From NCBI RefSeq assembly GCF_024220585.1, contig NZ_JAMXKF010000012.1:124428-188427 (forward strand): a DNA stretch of 64,000 nucleotides, written 5' to 3'. The notes beneath the pieces are model-generated. The model worked only from the letters and a program-made list of their open reading frames with translations, ran no database searches and was not told the DNA's origin. A program made the position numbers and the translations under genes. This DNA comes from Dyadobacter diqingensis (GTDB taxonomy: Bacteria; Bacteroidota; Bacteroidia; Cytophagales; Spirosomataceae). This document shows positions 51,940-61,419 of this stretch, piece after piece (the stretch's first letter is position 1; each line of letters starts with the position of its first letter).

Positions 51940-53019
51940 TTATAAATTGATTTCAAATGGTATTCCAAATCTTTTGGCCAGTGTGTCCAATGACAAAACA
52001 ACCGGTTCTAAAAGTTCGATACCTTCCACGCTGCGTTGCGCTTCCGTTTCGCGTTCAGGGTCTCCGGGGATAATCACCTGCTTGCCCTCAACCGCCCGCG
52101 CTCCACGGAAGGCACGGATCCATTTGTCCATATCCTTTTTAAAATCATCCGCCGGACGGAACCCGTCTACACGCATGGCTCCCAAAAAGTGACCGGTACC
52201 TAATCCGACGCCCTCATTGGCCGACATAAACCCTGCCGTAGCAAAAGGCGGCACCCAGGGACCGAAATTAGCACCGGAAAGTACACCGGAAAAAATGTCC
52301 ACAATCGCACCTAATCCATATCCCTTATGACTTCCGTGCTCACGGTCCGAGCCGAGTGGCAGAAGGCCGCCGCCGCTTTTTACCGCGTTAGAGTCCGTCG
52401 TAGGATTTCCGTCAGCATCCTGCGCCCATCCTAAAGGAGCCGGCAGACCTTTTCTTTGTAAAATTTCAAATTTGCCGTAAGCCACTGCCGTTGATGCAAA
52501 ATCAGCGACAAAAGCGGGTTCTTCAAAGGCAGGGACTGCTACCGCAACCGGATTGGTTCCCAAAAGTTTATCCAGGGAAAACGTGGGAGCAACCAGCGGA
52601 GCCGCATTGGTCATGGTCCAGCCGATCATATCTTTTTCCAAAGCCAGCATTGCATGATAACCGGCGATCCCGAAGTGGTTTGAGTTCCGCACAGATATCC
52701 AGCCCGATCCGACTTTATCAGCCTTCTCCATCGCAATTTCCATCGCTTTGGGCGCTACCACCAACCCCAGTCCTCGGTCACCGTCCACAACAGCCGTACT
52801 TGGTGTTTCATAAACTACTTTGACCTCCGGTGCCGGATTTAACCTGCCATTGTCATACAAGCGCACATAACCCGCCAAACGGGCGATACCATGCGAATCC
52901 ACTCCCCTTAAATCAGCACTAACCAATACATTCGATGCCAAAACTGCCTCTTCGGCCGGGCAACCTATCGCCAGAAATACCTCCTCAGTGAAATGCTTTA
53001 AATAATCAGCCTGGTACAT
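51940..53019 (-). CDS. Ldh-family (malate/lactate/ureidoglycolate) dehydrogenase
   Basis: 359 residues. The type-2 malate/L-lactate dehydrogenase fold shows VLVSADLRGVDSHGIARL at 27-44 with the catalytic-type Ser-His pair, SNHFGIAGYHAMLAL near 110, GTNPVAVAVPA near 154, and GSHKGYGLGAIVDIFSGVLSG near 231. It is an NAD(P)-dependent 2-hydroxyacid or imine reductase in the cytoplasm; the true substrate cannot be told. It is the first gene of the minus-strand run leading to mltG. Confidence 0.92.
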   Translation of the reverse strand: MYQADYLKHFTEEVFLAIGCPAEEAVLASNVLVSADLRGVDSHGIARLAGYVRLYDNGRLNPAPEVKVVYETPSTAVVDGDRGLGLVVAPKAMEIAMEKADKVGSGWISVRNSNHFGIAGYHAMLALEKDMIGWTMTNAAPLVAPTFSLDKLLGTNPVAVAVPAFEEPAFVADFASTAVAYGKFEILQRKGLPAPLGWAQDADGNPTTDSNAVKSGGGLLPLGSDREHGSHKGYGLGAIVDIFSGVLSGANFGPWVPPFATAGFMSANEGVGLGTGHFLGAMRVDGFRPADDFKKDMDKWIRAFRGARAVEGKQVIIPGDPERETEAQRSVEGIELLEPVVLSLDTLAKRFGIPFEINL

Positions 53020-53289
53020 ATACGTTTACTAAATGAATTGCTTAAAATTTCTGAATGCCTTATAAATATCGAACCTTTGCAGCATTTGAGGGTGCAAATA
53101 TCTGCATTCAGGAGGCAGGTTACAATACTTCCTGAGCAGGATCAGAATTTTATGAATGAAATGACTGTAAAAATCCCGGATATCGTACCACAAATTTGAA
53201 CTTTAAAGCGTCAAAAACCGTAGTTTCAGTAGGTATTGGGGAGATTTGATTTTCGAGAAAATAAAAAGGCCTGTTTGAATAAATTTTTA

Positions 53290-53916
53290 ATGGAAATAAA
53301 AAATACTTTCCTGAAGCGCATACTAAGCTACTTTATCCGGGGCTTGGTTTTGGTTGCTCCGCTATATGTTACAGTGATCATTATCTGGACCGGCGTGGAG
53401 TTTCTGGACAACATTATCCCGATCAATATCCCTATATCCAACAATCAGACCGTTTATCTTCCCGGTCTGGGCGTCCTGATTATTCTGTCGGGAATCATCA
53501 TGCTGGGGTTTGTATTTTCAACGATTATCCCTCAATCATTTTTTAAGTTTACGGAAAGCATCATGCGGCGGATCCCGCTCGTGAGCCTGATCTATTACTC
53601 GATAAAAGACCTCGTGCTTGCGTTTGTCGGGGATAAAAAGAAATTTAATCAACCCGTTCTGGTGACCATGTACAAAGAAACGGGGATCAAAAAAATCGGG
53701 TTCATAACCCAGACTGACCTGAGTCACCTGCACATTCACGACCACGTGGCCGTTTACATGCCTTTATCCTATGCGCTTTCCGGTGAATTATTTATTGTCC
53801 CCACCGAAAATGTGACCATTCTGGAAGCCACCTCCACCGACGTCATGAAAATGCTGGTTTCCGGAGGTGTTTCTGTGAAGGTGCCGCCACATGAAGAAAT
53901 AACAGAAGAAGCCTGA
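53290..53916 (+). CDS. DUF502-family membrane protein
   Basis: 208 residues from the ATG at 53290; the TTG at 53236 would add 18 residues of no family character. SYFIRGLVLVAPLYVTVIII at 12-31 and LPGLGVLIILSGIIMLGFVF near 58-77 are the two membrane helices, followed by RRIPLVSLIYYSIKDLV and TNENVTILEAT-like segment near 180, all typical of DUF502. Function is unknown in bacteria; plant members (LAZ1/COV-like) affect vesicle or vascular processes. The 270-base gap 53020-53289 before it shows no ORF or strong hairpin. Confidence 0.85.
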   Translation: MEIKNTFLKRILSYFIRGLVLVAPLYVTVIIIWTGVEFLDNIIPINIPISNNQTVYLPGLGVLIILSGIIMLGFVFSTIIPQSFFKFTESIMRRIPLVSLIYYSIKDLVLAFVGDKKKFNQPVLVTMYKETGIKKIGFITQTDLSHLHIHDHVAVYMPLSYALSGELFIVPTENVTILEATSTDVMKMLVSGGVSVKVPPHEEITEEA

Positions 53917-53976
53917 TTCCGGTCAGGAAAACGGAACAACAATGCAATCGTTTTACCCGTTTAAAGAATGATTCCC

Positions 53977-53984
53977 TATCTTTG
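53977..53984 (+). promoter_or_regulatory. -7 promoter element for the gene at 54003
   Basis: TATCTTTG fits TAnnTTTG. It includes the TTG at 53982, so that codon is not the start; the ATG at 54003 lies about 12 bases after the predicted RNA start, giving a very short leader. Confidence 0.65.
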
Positions 53985-54002
53985 GACCTTTCTATTTGCT
54001 TT

Positions 54003-54617
54003 ATGAGACCAGTTCTGACATTACTACTTCTATTTATTCTGGGAAATGTCCCTGCGTGGGCACAGGACAATTACGACCCCAGAAAAGCGCTTTCCAGCGA
54101 AGAACTGTTTCTTAAACAAGGCAACGATAATCGCGTAATTGGGGCTCCGGGCCAGAAATACCTGATTCTGGACGCTTCTCCGAACCTTGGAGGCTTTCAC
54201 CGCTACCGCTATTTTCCGGGCGATAACATCAAATTCCGGATGAAAAATGAGAGCATCCGTTTCAACGAAACCATCGCCAGTGTCTCCGATTCTTCTTTCA
54301 GTATCGCCGTGATCAATGAAGCTTTGGGGCAAATGACCTATCAGGAGATCCCTTTGAAAGAAATTAAGCTGATCAAGACCAGCAGACGCATTCCTTTCAT
54401 TTCTCAGGCCGCACCTTTACTTCCACTGGCCGGACTTATCTATATTGGCGCTGATTTTTTCAACAAAGGTGTTGATAATAAACGATATACAACGGACGCA
54501 TCCTCACTTGTAGTGGGCGGAGCGTTTATGGTAACAGGTTTAATCTGTTATAAACTGACTTTTTCAACACTGAAAATAAATGGGAAAAATAAGTTGAAAG
54601 TATTAGAAACTTATTAA
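54003..54617 (+). CDS. exported protein of unknown function
   Basis: 204 residues from the ATG at 54003. The signal peptide (TLLLLFILGNVPAWAQ) is cleaved after about residue 19. The mature part has a beta-rich segment (YLILDASPNLGGFHRYRYFP, then FRMKNESIRFNETIA) and two hydrophobic stretches near 137-150 and 167-180 that could be membrane helices. I do not recognise the family. It has its own promoter and stands between DUF502 and aroA. Confidence 0.7.
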   Translation: MRPVLTLLLLFILGNVPAWAQDNYDPRKALSSEELFLKQGNDNRVIGAPGQKYLILDASPNLGGFHRYRYFPGDNIKFRMKNESIRFNETIASVSDSSFSIAVINEALGQMTYQEIPLKEIKLIKTSRRIPFISQAAPLLPLAGLIYIGADFFNKGVDNKRYTTDASSLVVGGAFMVTGLICYKLTFSTLKINGKNKLKVLETY

Positions 54618-54690
54618 AATTTAAGGCTGTCATCCAGCTGCCTAACGCTGATTTACAGCTCAAATTCTGAAATCTGAAATAAATAATACC

Positions 54691-55935
54691 GTGAAATCCA
54701 TTCTTGTACATCCACCCCAACAAGCAATCCGTGCCGAGATAAAATTGGCAGCGTCAAAAAGCGAATGCAACCGTGCCCTTATCATCAATGCGCTGACAGG
54801 TTTTAAAAGCGAGCTTTCCAATATATCCGAAGCACGTGATTCCCAAACCATGTTAAGATTGCTGCAATCCGAAGACGCTGTTGCGGATGTGATTGATGCA
54901 GGAACAACCATGCGTTTTCTGACGGCTTATTTTACAGTAACCAATCAGCATAAACTGATGACGGGAACGCCTCGTATGTGCGAACGCCCGATCGGGATTC
55001 TTGTGGATGCACTTCGTATTCTGGGTGCGGATATTGAGTACAAAAATGTGGCGGGTTACCCGCCCATGCAGCTGAACGGGTTTACCTATTCAGGTAAGAA
55101 CGAATTGAATATCCGTGGAGACGTGAGCAGCCAGTATATTTCTGCTTTGCTTCTGATTGCTCCTGCCCTGCCGGAAGGAATCACGATAAGGCTGGAAGGT
55201 GAAGTGGGATCGCGTCCTTACATCGAAATGACATTGAAACAAATGGAACATTTCGGTATCCAGTATACAGCCGATTGGGAAGCAAATATCCTGACGGTGG
55301 CACCAGGCAGTTACCAGGCTCAGCCTTACGCAATCGAATCAGACTGGTCGGGTGCAAGCTACTGGTACAGCATTGTAGCCCTGGCAGAAGATGCAGAAGT
55401 GGAATTGCTTGGACTCAAACAAAACTCACTGCAGGGCGACAGCGCCATCGTGGATATCATGGCCCAGCTTGGCGTAGCCAGCACCTATACCGACCGTGGC
55501 GTACTTTTGAAAAAAATACCGGCAGCGAGTGCGATCGCCTGGGATTTCACCAATTGCCCGGATCTTGCGCAGACTGTTGCGGTATGCTGCGCAGTGAAAA
55601 ATATCCACCTCACACTTACGGGTATCGAAAGCTTAAAAATTAAGGAAACTGACCGTGTTTTCGCCCTTCAGGAAGAACTTAAAAAGCTTGGTGCAGAACT
55701 GAATGAAATTGAAAAGGATCAAAAATATGAAGTAGTGCGGAAGGCGGACTGGCAAGCCACGTCAACTCCCTCTATTTTCACCTACGACGACCACCGTATG
55801 GCACTTGCTTTTGCCCCGGTTGGTATGGTTCAGGACATTATTATAGAAGAACCAGGCGTGGTTGTAAAGTCTTATCCAGGTTACTGGAAAGATCTGGCCA
55901 CGATTACTACCTGGGAAGAAATGCAACTATCCTGA
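54691..55935 (+). CDS. aroA: 3-phosphoshikimate 1-carboxyvinyltransferase (EPSP synthase)
   Basis: 414 residues. LAASKSECNRALIINAL at 20-36 binds phosphate; DAGTTMRFLTAYF near 68, GDVSSQYISALLL near 143, LKIKETDRVFALQEELKKLG near 313, and FTYDDHRMALAFAP near 360 are the remaining family signatures. It makes EPSP in the shikimate route to aromatic amino acids. The start is GTG at 54691, directly before the conserved strand. The GTTMRFLTA loop differs from the usual GNAGTA(M/T)R-type wording (no Asn-Ala), which is common in Bacteroidota AroA; inhibitor sensitivity cannot be judged from sequence alone. Confidence 0.94.
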   Translation: MKSILVHPPQQAIRAEIKLAASKSECNRALIINALTGFKSELSNISEARDSQTMLRLLQSEDAVADVIDAGTTMRFLTAYFTVTNQHKLMTGTPRMCERPIGILVDALRILGADIEYKNVAGYPPMQLNGFTYSGKNELNIRGDVSSQYISALLLIAPALPEGITIRLEGEVGSRPYIEMTLKQMEHFGIQYTADWEANILTVAPGSYQAQPYAIESDWSGASYWYSIVALAEDAEVELLGLKQNSLQGDSAIVDIMAQLGVASTYTDRGVLLKKIPAASAIAWDFTNCPDLAQTVAVCCAVKNIHLTLTGIESLKIKETDRVFALQEELKKLGAELNEIEKDQKYEVVRKADWQATSTPSIFTYDDHRMALAFAPVGMVQDIIIEEPGVVVKSYPGYWKDLATITTWEEMQLS

Positions 55936-56007
55936 CCTTTAAGGGGCCGGTTTGCCGTGTAAAAACAGCAGAAGGCCCCAAACCCTTCATCAATATTCTT
56001 TCGTTTT

Positions 56008-57600
56008 ATGATGACTGCAATTAATTTCCTGTCTGCAATTCCTGTCTGGGCCTACATACTTGTCATCCTTGTAATTTTTGCCCTTCGGGATATTTTACAG
56101 AAAAAACACACCATCCAGCATAACTTCCCGCTCCTGGGTCATTTCCGGTATATGATCGAGCAAATCGGTCCTGAACTGCGCCAGTATATCGTGGCGAATA
56201 ACCGTGAAGAACTACCCTTTAACCGTCGTCAGCGATCGTGGATTTATGCATCTTCCAAAAAAGAAAATAATTACCAGGGTTTTGGCTCTGACCAGGATAT
56301 GAACGAGGCTGGTTTTGTCTTTATCAAACCTGCTATGCTGCCGCATAAACTTCCGTTAAACCACCCCCATCACGCAGCCAACGGTAAGGATCCTAATCAT
56401 TATGCCATTCCCTGTGCCAAGGTGATTGGTGAATATCACAAACGCCGCCGCCCTTACAGACCACATTCCGTGGTTAATATCAGCGCGATGAGTTATGGAT
56501 CGTTGTCAGCCAGGGCGATCGAATCCCTGAATAAAGGTTCTGTCCAGTTTGGGAATTACCATAATACCGGCGAAGGCGGGTTGTCTCCCTATCACCGGTT
56601 TGGCGCCGATGTGGTTTTTAATATGGGTACTTCCTATTTTGGTGTGCGGGACGACGAAGGAAATTTCGTAATGGAAAAGCTGGTCAAAATGACGCAGAAT
56701 AATCCTTTCGTCCGGATGATCGAACTGAAATTATCGCAGGGTGCAAAACCTGGAAAAGGTGGTGTGTTACCCGGCAGCAAGATTACAGCCGAAATTGCCG
56801 AGATCCGGCAGGTTCCGATGGGGAAAGATGTGGTATCGCCCGCTTATCACAGTGCCTTTTCGGATGTGAAAGGAATGGTCGATTTTATCGAACAGATGGC
56901 CGAAGCAACCGGACTTCCTATTGGTATTAAGGCCGCCATTGGAAAAACGGATATGTGGGAACAACTTGCTGACCTGATGGTAGAAACAGGCAAAGGTCCG
57001 GATTTCATAACCATCGATGGCGGTGAAGGCGGAACAGGAGCTGCTCCCCCGTCTTTTGCCGACCACGTAGCCCTTCCCTGGGTTTACGGATTCAGCACGG
57101 TTTACAAAATATTCCAGAAAAGAAATCTTACTGACAAAATTACCTTTATCGCATCCGGCAAACTGGGACTCCCGGCACAGGCCGTTATGGCTTTTTGCAT
57201 GGGCGCCGATGTGATCAATGTGGCCAGAGAGGCGATGTTGTCCATTGGCTGCATTCAGGCACAAACCTGCCATACCAACCGTTGCCCTACCGGTATTGCT
57301 ACAAACAATAAATGGCTTGAATCCGGTATTGACCCGGCACTTAAAAGCGAACGTTTTCACAATTATATGAAAACACTGGCCAAGGAAATCATCGAAATCA
57401 CGAACGCGGCGGGTTATGAACACCCTTGCCAGTTTGGCATGAATGACATCGATATCTCCATGGGCGACAATAATAAAACCCTTGCGCTTGCCGATAATTA
57501 CGGTTATCTGAAAACGCCTGTGCCGTACAAAAGCATTCAGGACCTGCTCGATTGCTCAAATTTGGGAGGAAAAAATGCTCCGGTGGAAAGTATTGCTTAA
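56008..57600 (+). CDS. FMN-binding glutamate-synthase-family protein
   Basis: 530 residues. An N-terminal membrane helix (about 12-30, VWAYILVILVIFALRDIL) precedes a GltS-like TIM barrel: YHNTGEGGLSPYHRFGADVV near 190, KLSQGAKPGKGGVLPG near 240, TIDGGEGGTGAAPPSFADHV near 332, and a Cys cluster C415-x5-C421-x4-C426 in GCIQAQTCHTNRCPTGIA that matches the [3Fe-4S] site of glutamate synthase. The glutaminase domain is absent. The family is thought to carry an FMN and an Fe-S centre; the reaction is unknown. It is a single-gene unit. Confidence 0.9.
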   Translation: MMTAINFLSAIPVWAYILVILVIFALRDILQKKHTIQHNFPLLGHFRYMIEQIGPELRQYIVANNREELPFNRRQRSWIYASSKKENNYQGFGSDQDMNEAGFVFIKPAMLPHKLPLNHPHHAANGKDPNHYAIPCAKVIGEYHKRRRPYRPHSVVNISAMSYGSLSARAIESLNKGSVQFGNYHNTGEGGLSPYHRFGADVVFNMGTSYFGVRDDEGNFVMEKLVKMTQNNPFVRMIELKLSQGAKPGKGGVLPGSKITAEIAEIRQVPMGKDVVSPAYHSAFSDVKGMVDFIEQMAEATGLPIGIKAAIGKTDMWEQLADLMVETGKGPDFITIDGGEGGTGAAPPSFADHVALPWVYGFSTVYKIFQKRNLTDKITFIASGKLGLPAQAVMAFCMGADVINVAREAMLSIGCIQAQTCHTNRCPTGIATNNKWLESGIDPALKSERFHNYMKTLAKEIIEITNAAGYEHPCQFGMNDIDISMGDNNKTLALADNYGYLKTPVPYKSIQDLLDCSNLGGKNAPVESIA

Positions 57601-57668
57601 ATTGGCAACACTTCTTATCAATCATGAGTAATATTGATAGAAGCGGTTCCAATTAAAGCTATGAAAAA

Positions 57669-59342
57669 ATGAAATTAAGATTTTTACTTTTCACACTTCT
57701 ATCGTTCGGTTTTTTCTCCAATTTCTGTCAGGCGCAGACCAATCCCCGATATCTTATACTTTTTAAAGACAAAGCCGGTTCGCCTTATTCTGTTGGCAAA
57801 CCGGCTGAATATCTTTCGGCCAAAGCGATAGCAAGAAGAAGCAAACAAAATATTGCCATCACCGAAAACGACTTCCCGGTCAATCCTGCCTATGTGACGG
57901 CGGTGAAACAAACCGGAGCCGCGGTTATTTATTCTTCCCGCTGGTTCAACGGCACGCTCGTAGAAGCTTCCGCAGCGCAGCTGGCGAGTATAAAAGCTTT
58001 GTCTTTTTACAAAGGAATTGAGCAAAATCATGCGCTTGCCAATATATCCAAACCTTCCTCCGGACTTGCCCGGACTGCCAACACCGAAACCACTGCGTCC
58101 ACAGAAGAGGACCTTGACTATGGCCTCATGAAGGAACAACTTACCTTAATGGGTACGGATGTGCTGCATAAGAAAGGTTTTCACGGCGAAAATATGCTGA
58201 TTGCGGTACTTGATGCCGGGTTTAGCCGTGCCAATGAGCTGCAATTTCTGAAACCACTTTTTGACGAAAAACGGATCGTAGATACCCACGATTTTATAAG
58301 TCGTAACAGTAATGTGTACGACGATGATTCCCACGGTCTCCACGTACTTTCAACCATTGCTGCAAATCAGCCGGGTACGATGATCGGCGCGGCGTACAAA
58401 GCCAATTTTGCGTTGTACCGCACTGAAAATGTGTTGATGGAAACGCCGTATGAAGAAGTAACCTGGTTACTGGCAGCCGAGCGTGCAGACAGTGCCGGTG
58501 TTGACGTGATCAATTCTTCGCTGGGTTACAATACTTTTGATGATGAATTTGATACCGCGGAATACAATTATACCTATGAAGACCTGGATGGTAAAACGAC
58601 CATCATTTCCCGTGCTGCAAGATTTGCCACACGCAAGGGTATTCTGGTTGTCAATTCGGCCGGAAACGAGGGAAATAAGGCCTGGCGTTACATCACTGCG
58701 CCGGCCGACGTCGACTCGGTACTCAGTGTCGGTGCGACAACACTGGATAAAAGTTATGCGGCTTTCAGCTCTGTGGGGCCTAATGCCATCGGACAAATCA
58801 AACCGGATATCTCGGCGGTCGGGTCAGGAACCGTTTTGGGAAGCAGTGTTGGAACAGGCACGGTAACAACCGGAAATGGCACCTCCTATTCCGCCCCGCT
58901 CATTGCAGGGTTATCGACGATTTTGTGGCAGGCATATCCTAATCTGACCGCGCAGCAAATTATTCTCGCGTTAAAAAAATCGGGTCACCAGGCATCCAAT
59001 CCTGATAACAAACTTGGCTACGGTGTGCCAAGCATCACACTGGCAGAAGAAATTATCAAAAACAATTTCCTGATCCTGGGTACCGAACCGGATATTCTGG
59101 ACGCGATCGTACTTTCGCCCAATCCTGTACAGGATGATTTGACCTTAACCTTCCCATCGACTTTAACTGGAAAGAAATCAACCATCAGTTTGATAGCGCA
59201 AAGCGGAGCATTGTTATGGAAAAAACAAGTCACACTGAGTAATATACTGGCTCTTCCCACTACTACATTAAGCACGGGATTGTATTTGATTAAGATCGAT
59301 TTGCTTAACCGCTCCAAGACACTTAAATTTATAAAACGCTAG
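57669..59342 (+). CDS. S8 subtilisin-like peptidase with type IX secretion sorting domain
   Basis: 557 residues. The signal peptide (about 1-23) is followed by an inhibitor-like propeptide (about 24-130). The peptidase domain has Asp182 in LIAVLDAGFSRA, His222 in DDDSHGLHVLS, and Ser406 in GNGTSYSAPLIAGLS. Residues about 480-557 are a beta-sandwich ending in the T9SS type A pattern (LSPNPVQDDLTLTFPS, GLYLIKIDLLNRSKTLKFIK). It should be exported by Sec, then moved across the outer membrane by the T9SS and have its tail removed. PorX and PorW are encoded in the same window. All three catalytic residues are present. Confidence 0.93.
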   Translation: MKLRFLLFTLLSFGFFSNFCQAQTNPRYLILFKDKAGSPYSVGKPAEYLSAKAIARRSKQNIAITENDFPVNPAYVTAVKQTGAAVIYSSRWFNGTLVEASAAQLASIKALSFYKGIEQNHALANISKPSSGLARTANTETTASTEEDLDYGLMKEQLTLMGTDVLHKKGFHGENMLIAVLDAGFSRANELQFLKPLFDEKRIVDTHDFISRNSNVYDDDSHGLHVLSTIAANQPGTMIGAAYKANFALYRTENVLMETPYEEVTWLLAAERADSAGVDVINSSLGYNTFDDEFDTAEYNYTYEDLDGKTTIISRAARFATRKGILVVNSAGNEGNKAWRYITAPADVDSVLSVGATTLDKSYAAFSSVGPNAIGQIKPDISAVGSGTVLGSSVGTGTVTTGNGTSYSAPLIAGLSTILWQAYPNLTAQQIILALKKSGHQASNPDNKLGYGVPSITLAEEIIKNNFLILGTEPDILDAIVLSPNPVQDDLTLTFPSTLTGKKSTISLIAQSGALLWKKQVTLSNILALPTTTLSTGLYLIKIDLLNRSKTLKFIKR

Positions 59343-59375
59343 TTTACACAGGTCATTAACGAAATCTTATCCCGA

Positions 59376-59897
59376 ATGATGAGAAAGCTACTTTTGCTTG
59401 TTCTGTTTTTCGCTGCATTTTATGCAAGCGGTCAAATCGTACAGCCACAGTCTCCGAAAAAAAAGCCTGCGTATTTTCTGGATTCTAAAAGGTTGCCCGG
59501 AATGCCGATCATGGGACCTGATAAAATTAAAGATATTTACATTTCGTATAAGATCGACTCTATTCCGAATACAAGCGGTGCCATGTTTATCATCACAAAG
59601 AATCCCTCCGAGAATAAATTTTTGACAGCGCAGGATATAGCCCAAAACAATGGAATCGACCCAACAAGTCAGGTTATCTACATGGTAGACAATGAATTAA
59701 AGAAAGACATCTCCACTTTCGTCATCGATTCTTCGTACATTTTTAAAACCATAATCACCAAAGGGACTGAATTCGAAAATTTAAAGGAACAACTCCCCAA
59801 CCTGACCATTTTACATATTCTTACCAAAACAAAAGAAAATATCGATAAGGTAAATACAATAAGAATCCGGGGGAGTGTTGAAACAGCCCTGAAATAA
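59376..59897 (+). CDS. exported protein of unknown function
   Basis: 173 residues. The signal peptide (LLLLVLFFAAFYASGQ) is cleaved after about residue 20. The mature part is mixed, with PGMPIMGPDKIKDIYISYKI, a segment around 100 with QVIYMVDNELKKD, and a final GSVETALK. I do not recognise the family. ATG codons at 59376 and 59379 are both possible. It follows the subtilase gene by 33 bases and is convergent with the Nudix gene, with only 3 bases between stops and no visible terminator. Confidence 0.65.
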   Translation: MMRKLLLLVLFFAAFYASGQIVQPQSPKKKPAYFLDSKRLPGMPIMGPDKIKDIYISYKIDSIPNTSGAMFIITKNPSENKFLTAQDIAQNNGIDPTSQVIYMVDNELKKDISTFVIDSSYIFKTIITKGTEFENLKEQLPNLTILHILTKTKENIDKVNTIRIRGSVETALK

Positions 59898-59900
59898 AAC

Positions 59901-60434
59901 CTAAACCATTTTCCGCACCATCCGCATCAGTGATTCCGAATCGTTGTGAAGTTTCACTTCTTGCATCGGTATCCAGCGCACGTCTTTTGATTCGATGTTA
60001 ATAACCAGCTCGTCTTCGGGATTGGCTTCAAACAACAAACGGATATCGTAGTGGTAATGAGCCGGATCTTTGCTGTTGGCCGGTATCAAATGTACGTCCA
60101 CATCAAAAATCCCGTCCTGAGCCAGCTTAAAATTCCTGACACCAGTTTCTTCCTCCACTTCTTTGGAGGCTACATGGATAACGTCAGCATCGCCGTCACA
60201 ATGCCCGCCCGGCTGAAACCAGCGATCAAGTTTCCGGTGATGCATCAGCAAAACCTGGCTTCTGTCCTCAGAAACGACCCAGCCCGAAGCTGTCACATGA
60301 CCAATTTGCAATGTTCTTTCAAAGCAATCGGGATTGTCATTTACGAATTTTTTAGTTTTAAGATACATTTCTGTTTCCAGCGCATCGGCCGGAACATAAG
60401 CTTCGAGCAAAGAAAGTAAACCGCTTCTTTTCAT
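59901..60434 (-). CDS. Nudix hydrolase with altered Nudix box
   Basis: 177 residues. The Nudix box is near 96-119 in the form GGHCDGDADVIHVASKEVEE plus TGV. The canonical first Glu is replaced by Ala and the canonical Arg by Lys, while the Glu-Glu-x-Gly core remains. The metal-binding core is thus mostly kept. The N-terminal part (ALETEMYLKTKKFVNDNP) is typical of a Bacteroidota Nudix subgroup. The substrate, likely a nucleoside diphosphate derivative, is unknown. The two substitutions may reduce or change the activity. Confidence 0.85.
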   Translation of the reverse strand: MKRSGLLSLLEAYVPADALETEMYLKTKKFVNDNPDCFERTLQIGHVTASGWVVSEDRSQVLLMHHRKLDRWFQPGGHCDGDADVIHVASKEVEEETGVRNFKLAQDGIFDVDVHLIPANSKDPAHYHYDIRLLFEANPEDELVINIESKDVRWIPMQEVKLHNDSESLMRMVRKMV

Positions 60435-60510
60435 TTAATAGGCTATCTGATTATTTCATTCTAATTTCACCACAAGTTTAACAGATCAATAAACAAACAG
60501 CATTATTAAA

Positions 60511-61410
60511 ATGAAAAAGTATTTCCTATCCTTCTCGTTTGCAGTTATTGTTGCCACCGCTTCCGTTGCCCAGCGTACTCCGCAGGCAAGTCCCGGATCG
60601 AGCATCGTCCAAACGGTGGGAATCACAGATTTTACTGTTAAATATTCGCGCCCCGGTATCAAGGGAAGAAGTGTTTTTGGAGAAAATACGCCATTGGCTC
60701 CAATAGGACAACTTTGGCGTACAGGTGCCAACCAATCAACGATACTTGAAGCGTCAACTGACTTTACTTTTGGCGACAAAATTGTCGCAGCTGGAAAATA
60801 TGCCCTGTTCTCCATTCCCAATAAAGCAAAATGGGTGGTTATCCTGAATAAAAATCTGACAGGCGGAACCGAAGGTTACAAAGAATCCGATGATGCAGCC
60901 AGAGTGGAAATAGCACCTTTGGCGGGTGAATTCAAGGAAACATTTGAAATCAATTTCTCCAACGTATCGGACAGCACAACGCTTTTAAATATTGAGTGGG
61001 GCGCCGTAACTGTGCCGGTAAAACTTTCCGTTGCCACACACGCTTTAACCCTGGCATCGCTCGACAAAGCGGTTCAGGACAAACCGGAAGACGTGCAGAC
61101 TTTACAAAGTGCAGCCGGATATCTGTTGCTTAAAAATCAGGATTTACCGAAAGCACTGGCCCTGGCCGACAAAGCCATCGGACTGAAAGAGAACTGGTCA
61201 AACCAGTGGATCAAAGCACAGATTCTTGACAAACTAGGCAAAACAACCGAAGCGCTTCCTGCCGCTCAGAAAGCAATAACATTGGGTACTGCCGCACCGG
61301 ATGGCGCATTTAATTTCTATAAAACACAGATCGCAAAAAGCATCACAGATATGCAGGCAAAAATTCCGGCAATCGATGTAAAAGCAAAAGGTAAAAAGAA
61401 GAAAAAATAA
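60511..61410 (+). CDS. DUF2911-domain exported protein with TPR-like C-terminus
   Basis: 299 residues. Signal peptide about 1-20. The DUF2911 part (about 24-175) shows QTVGITDFTVKYSRPGIKGR, VFGENTPLAPIGQLWRTGAN, AGKYALFSIPN and VVILNKN. The rest (about 180-285) is helical with TPR-like repeats (LPKALALADKAIGLKENWSN) and a Lys-rich tail KAKGKKKKK. The role is unknown; the family is frequent in Bacteroidota and probably periplasmic. It ends in a strong terminator. Confidence 0.88.
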   Translation: MKKYFLSFSFAVIVATASVAQRTPQASPGSSIVQTVGITDFTVKYSRPGIKGRSVFGENTPLAPIGQLWRTGANQSTILEASTDFTFGDKIVAAGKYALFSIPNKAKWVVILNKNLTGGTEGYKESDDAARVEIAPLAGEFKETFEINFSNVSDSTTLLNIEWGAVTVPVKLSVATHALTLASLDKAVQDKPEDVQTLQSAAGYLLLKNQDLPKALALADKAIGLKENWSNQWIKAQILDKLGKTTEALPAAQKAITLGTAAPDGAFNFYKTQIAKSITDMQAKIPAIDVKAKGKKKKK

Positions 61411-61419
61411 TTTATAGCC

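Noticed and set aside
55942..55980. GGGGCC/GGCCCC pairing after aroA as a terminator
   Set aside because: The loop is long and there is no T-tract; too weak to call.
56767..57423. Minus-strand ORF of 218 codons inside the glutamate-synthase-like gene
   Set aside because: Antisense of a conserved frame that contains the Fe-S and FMN motifs; the protein is Cys/His-rich by chance.
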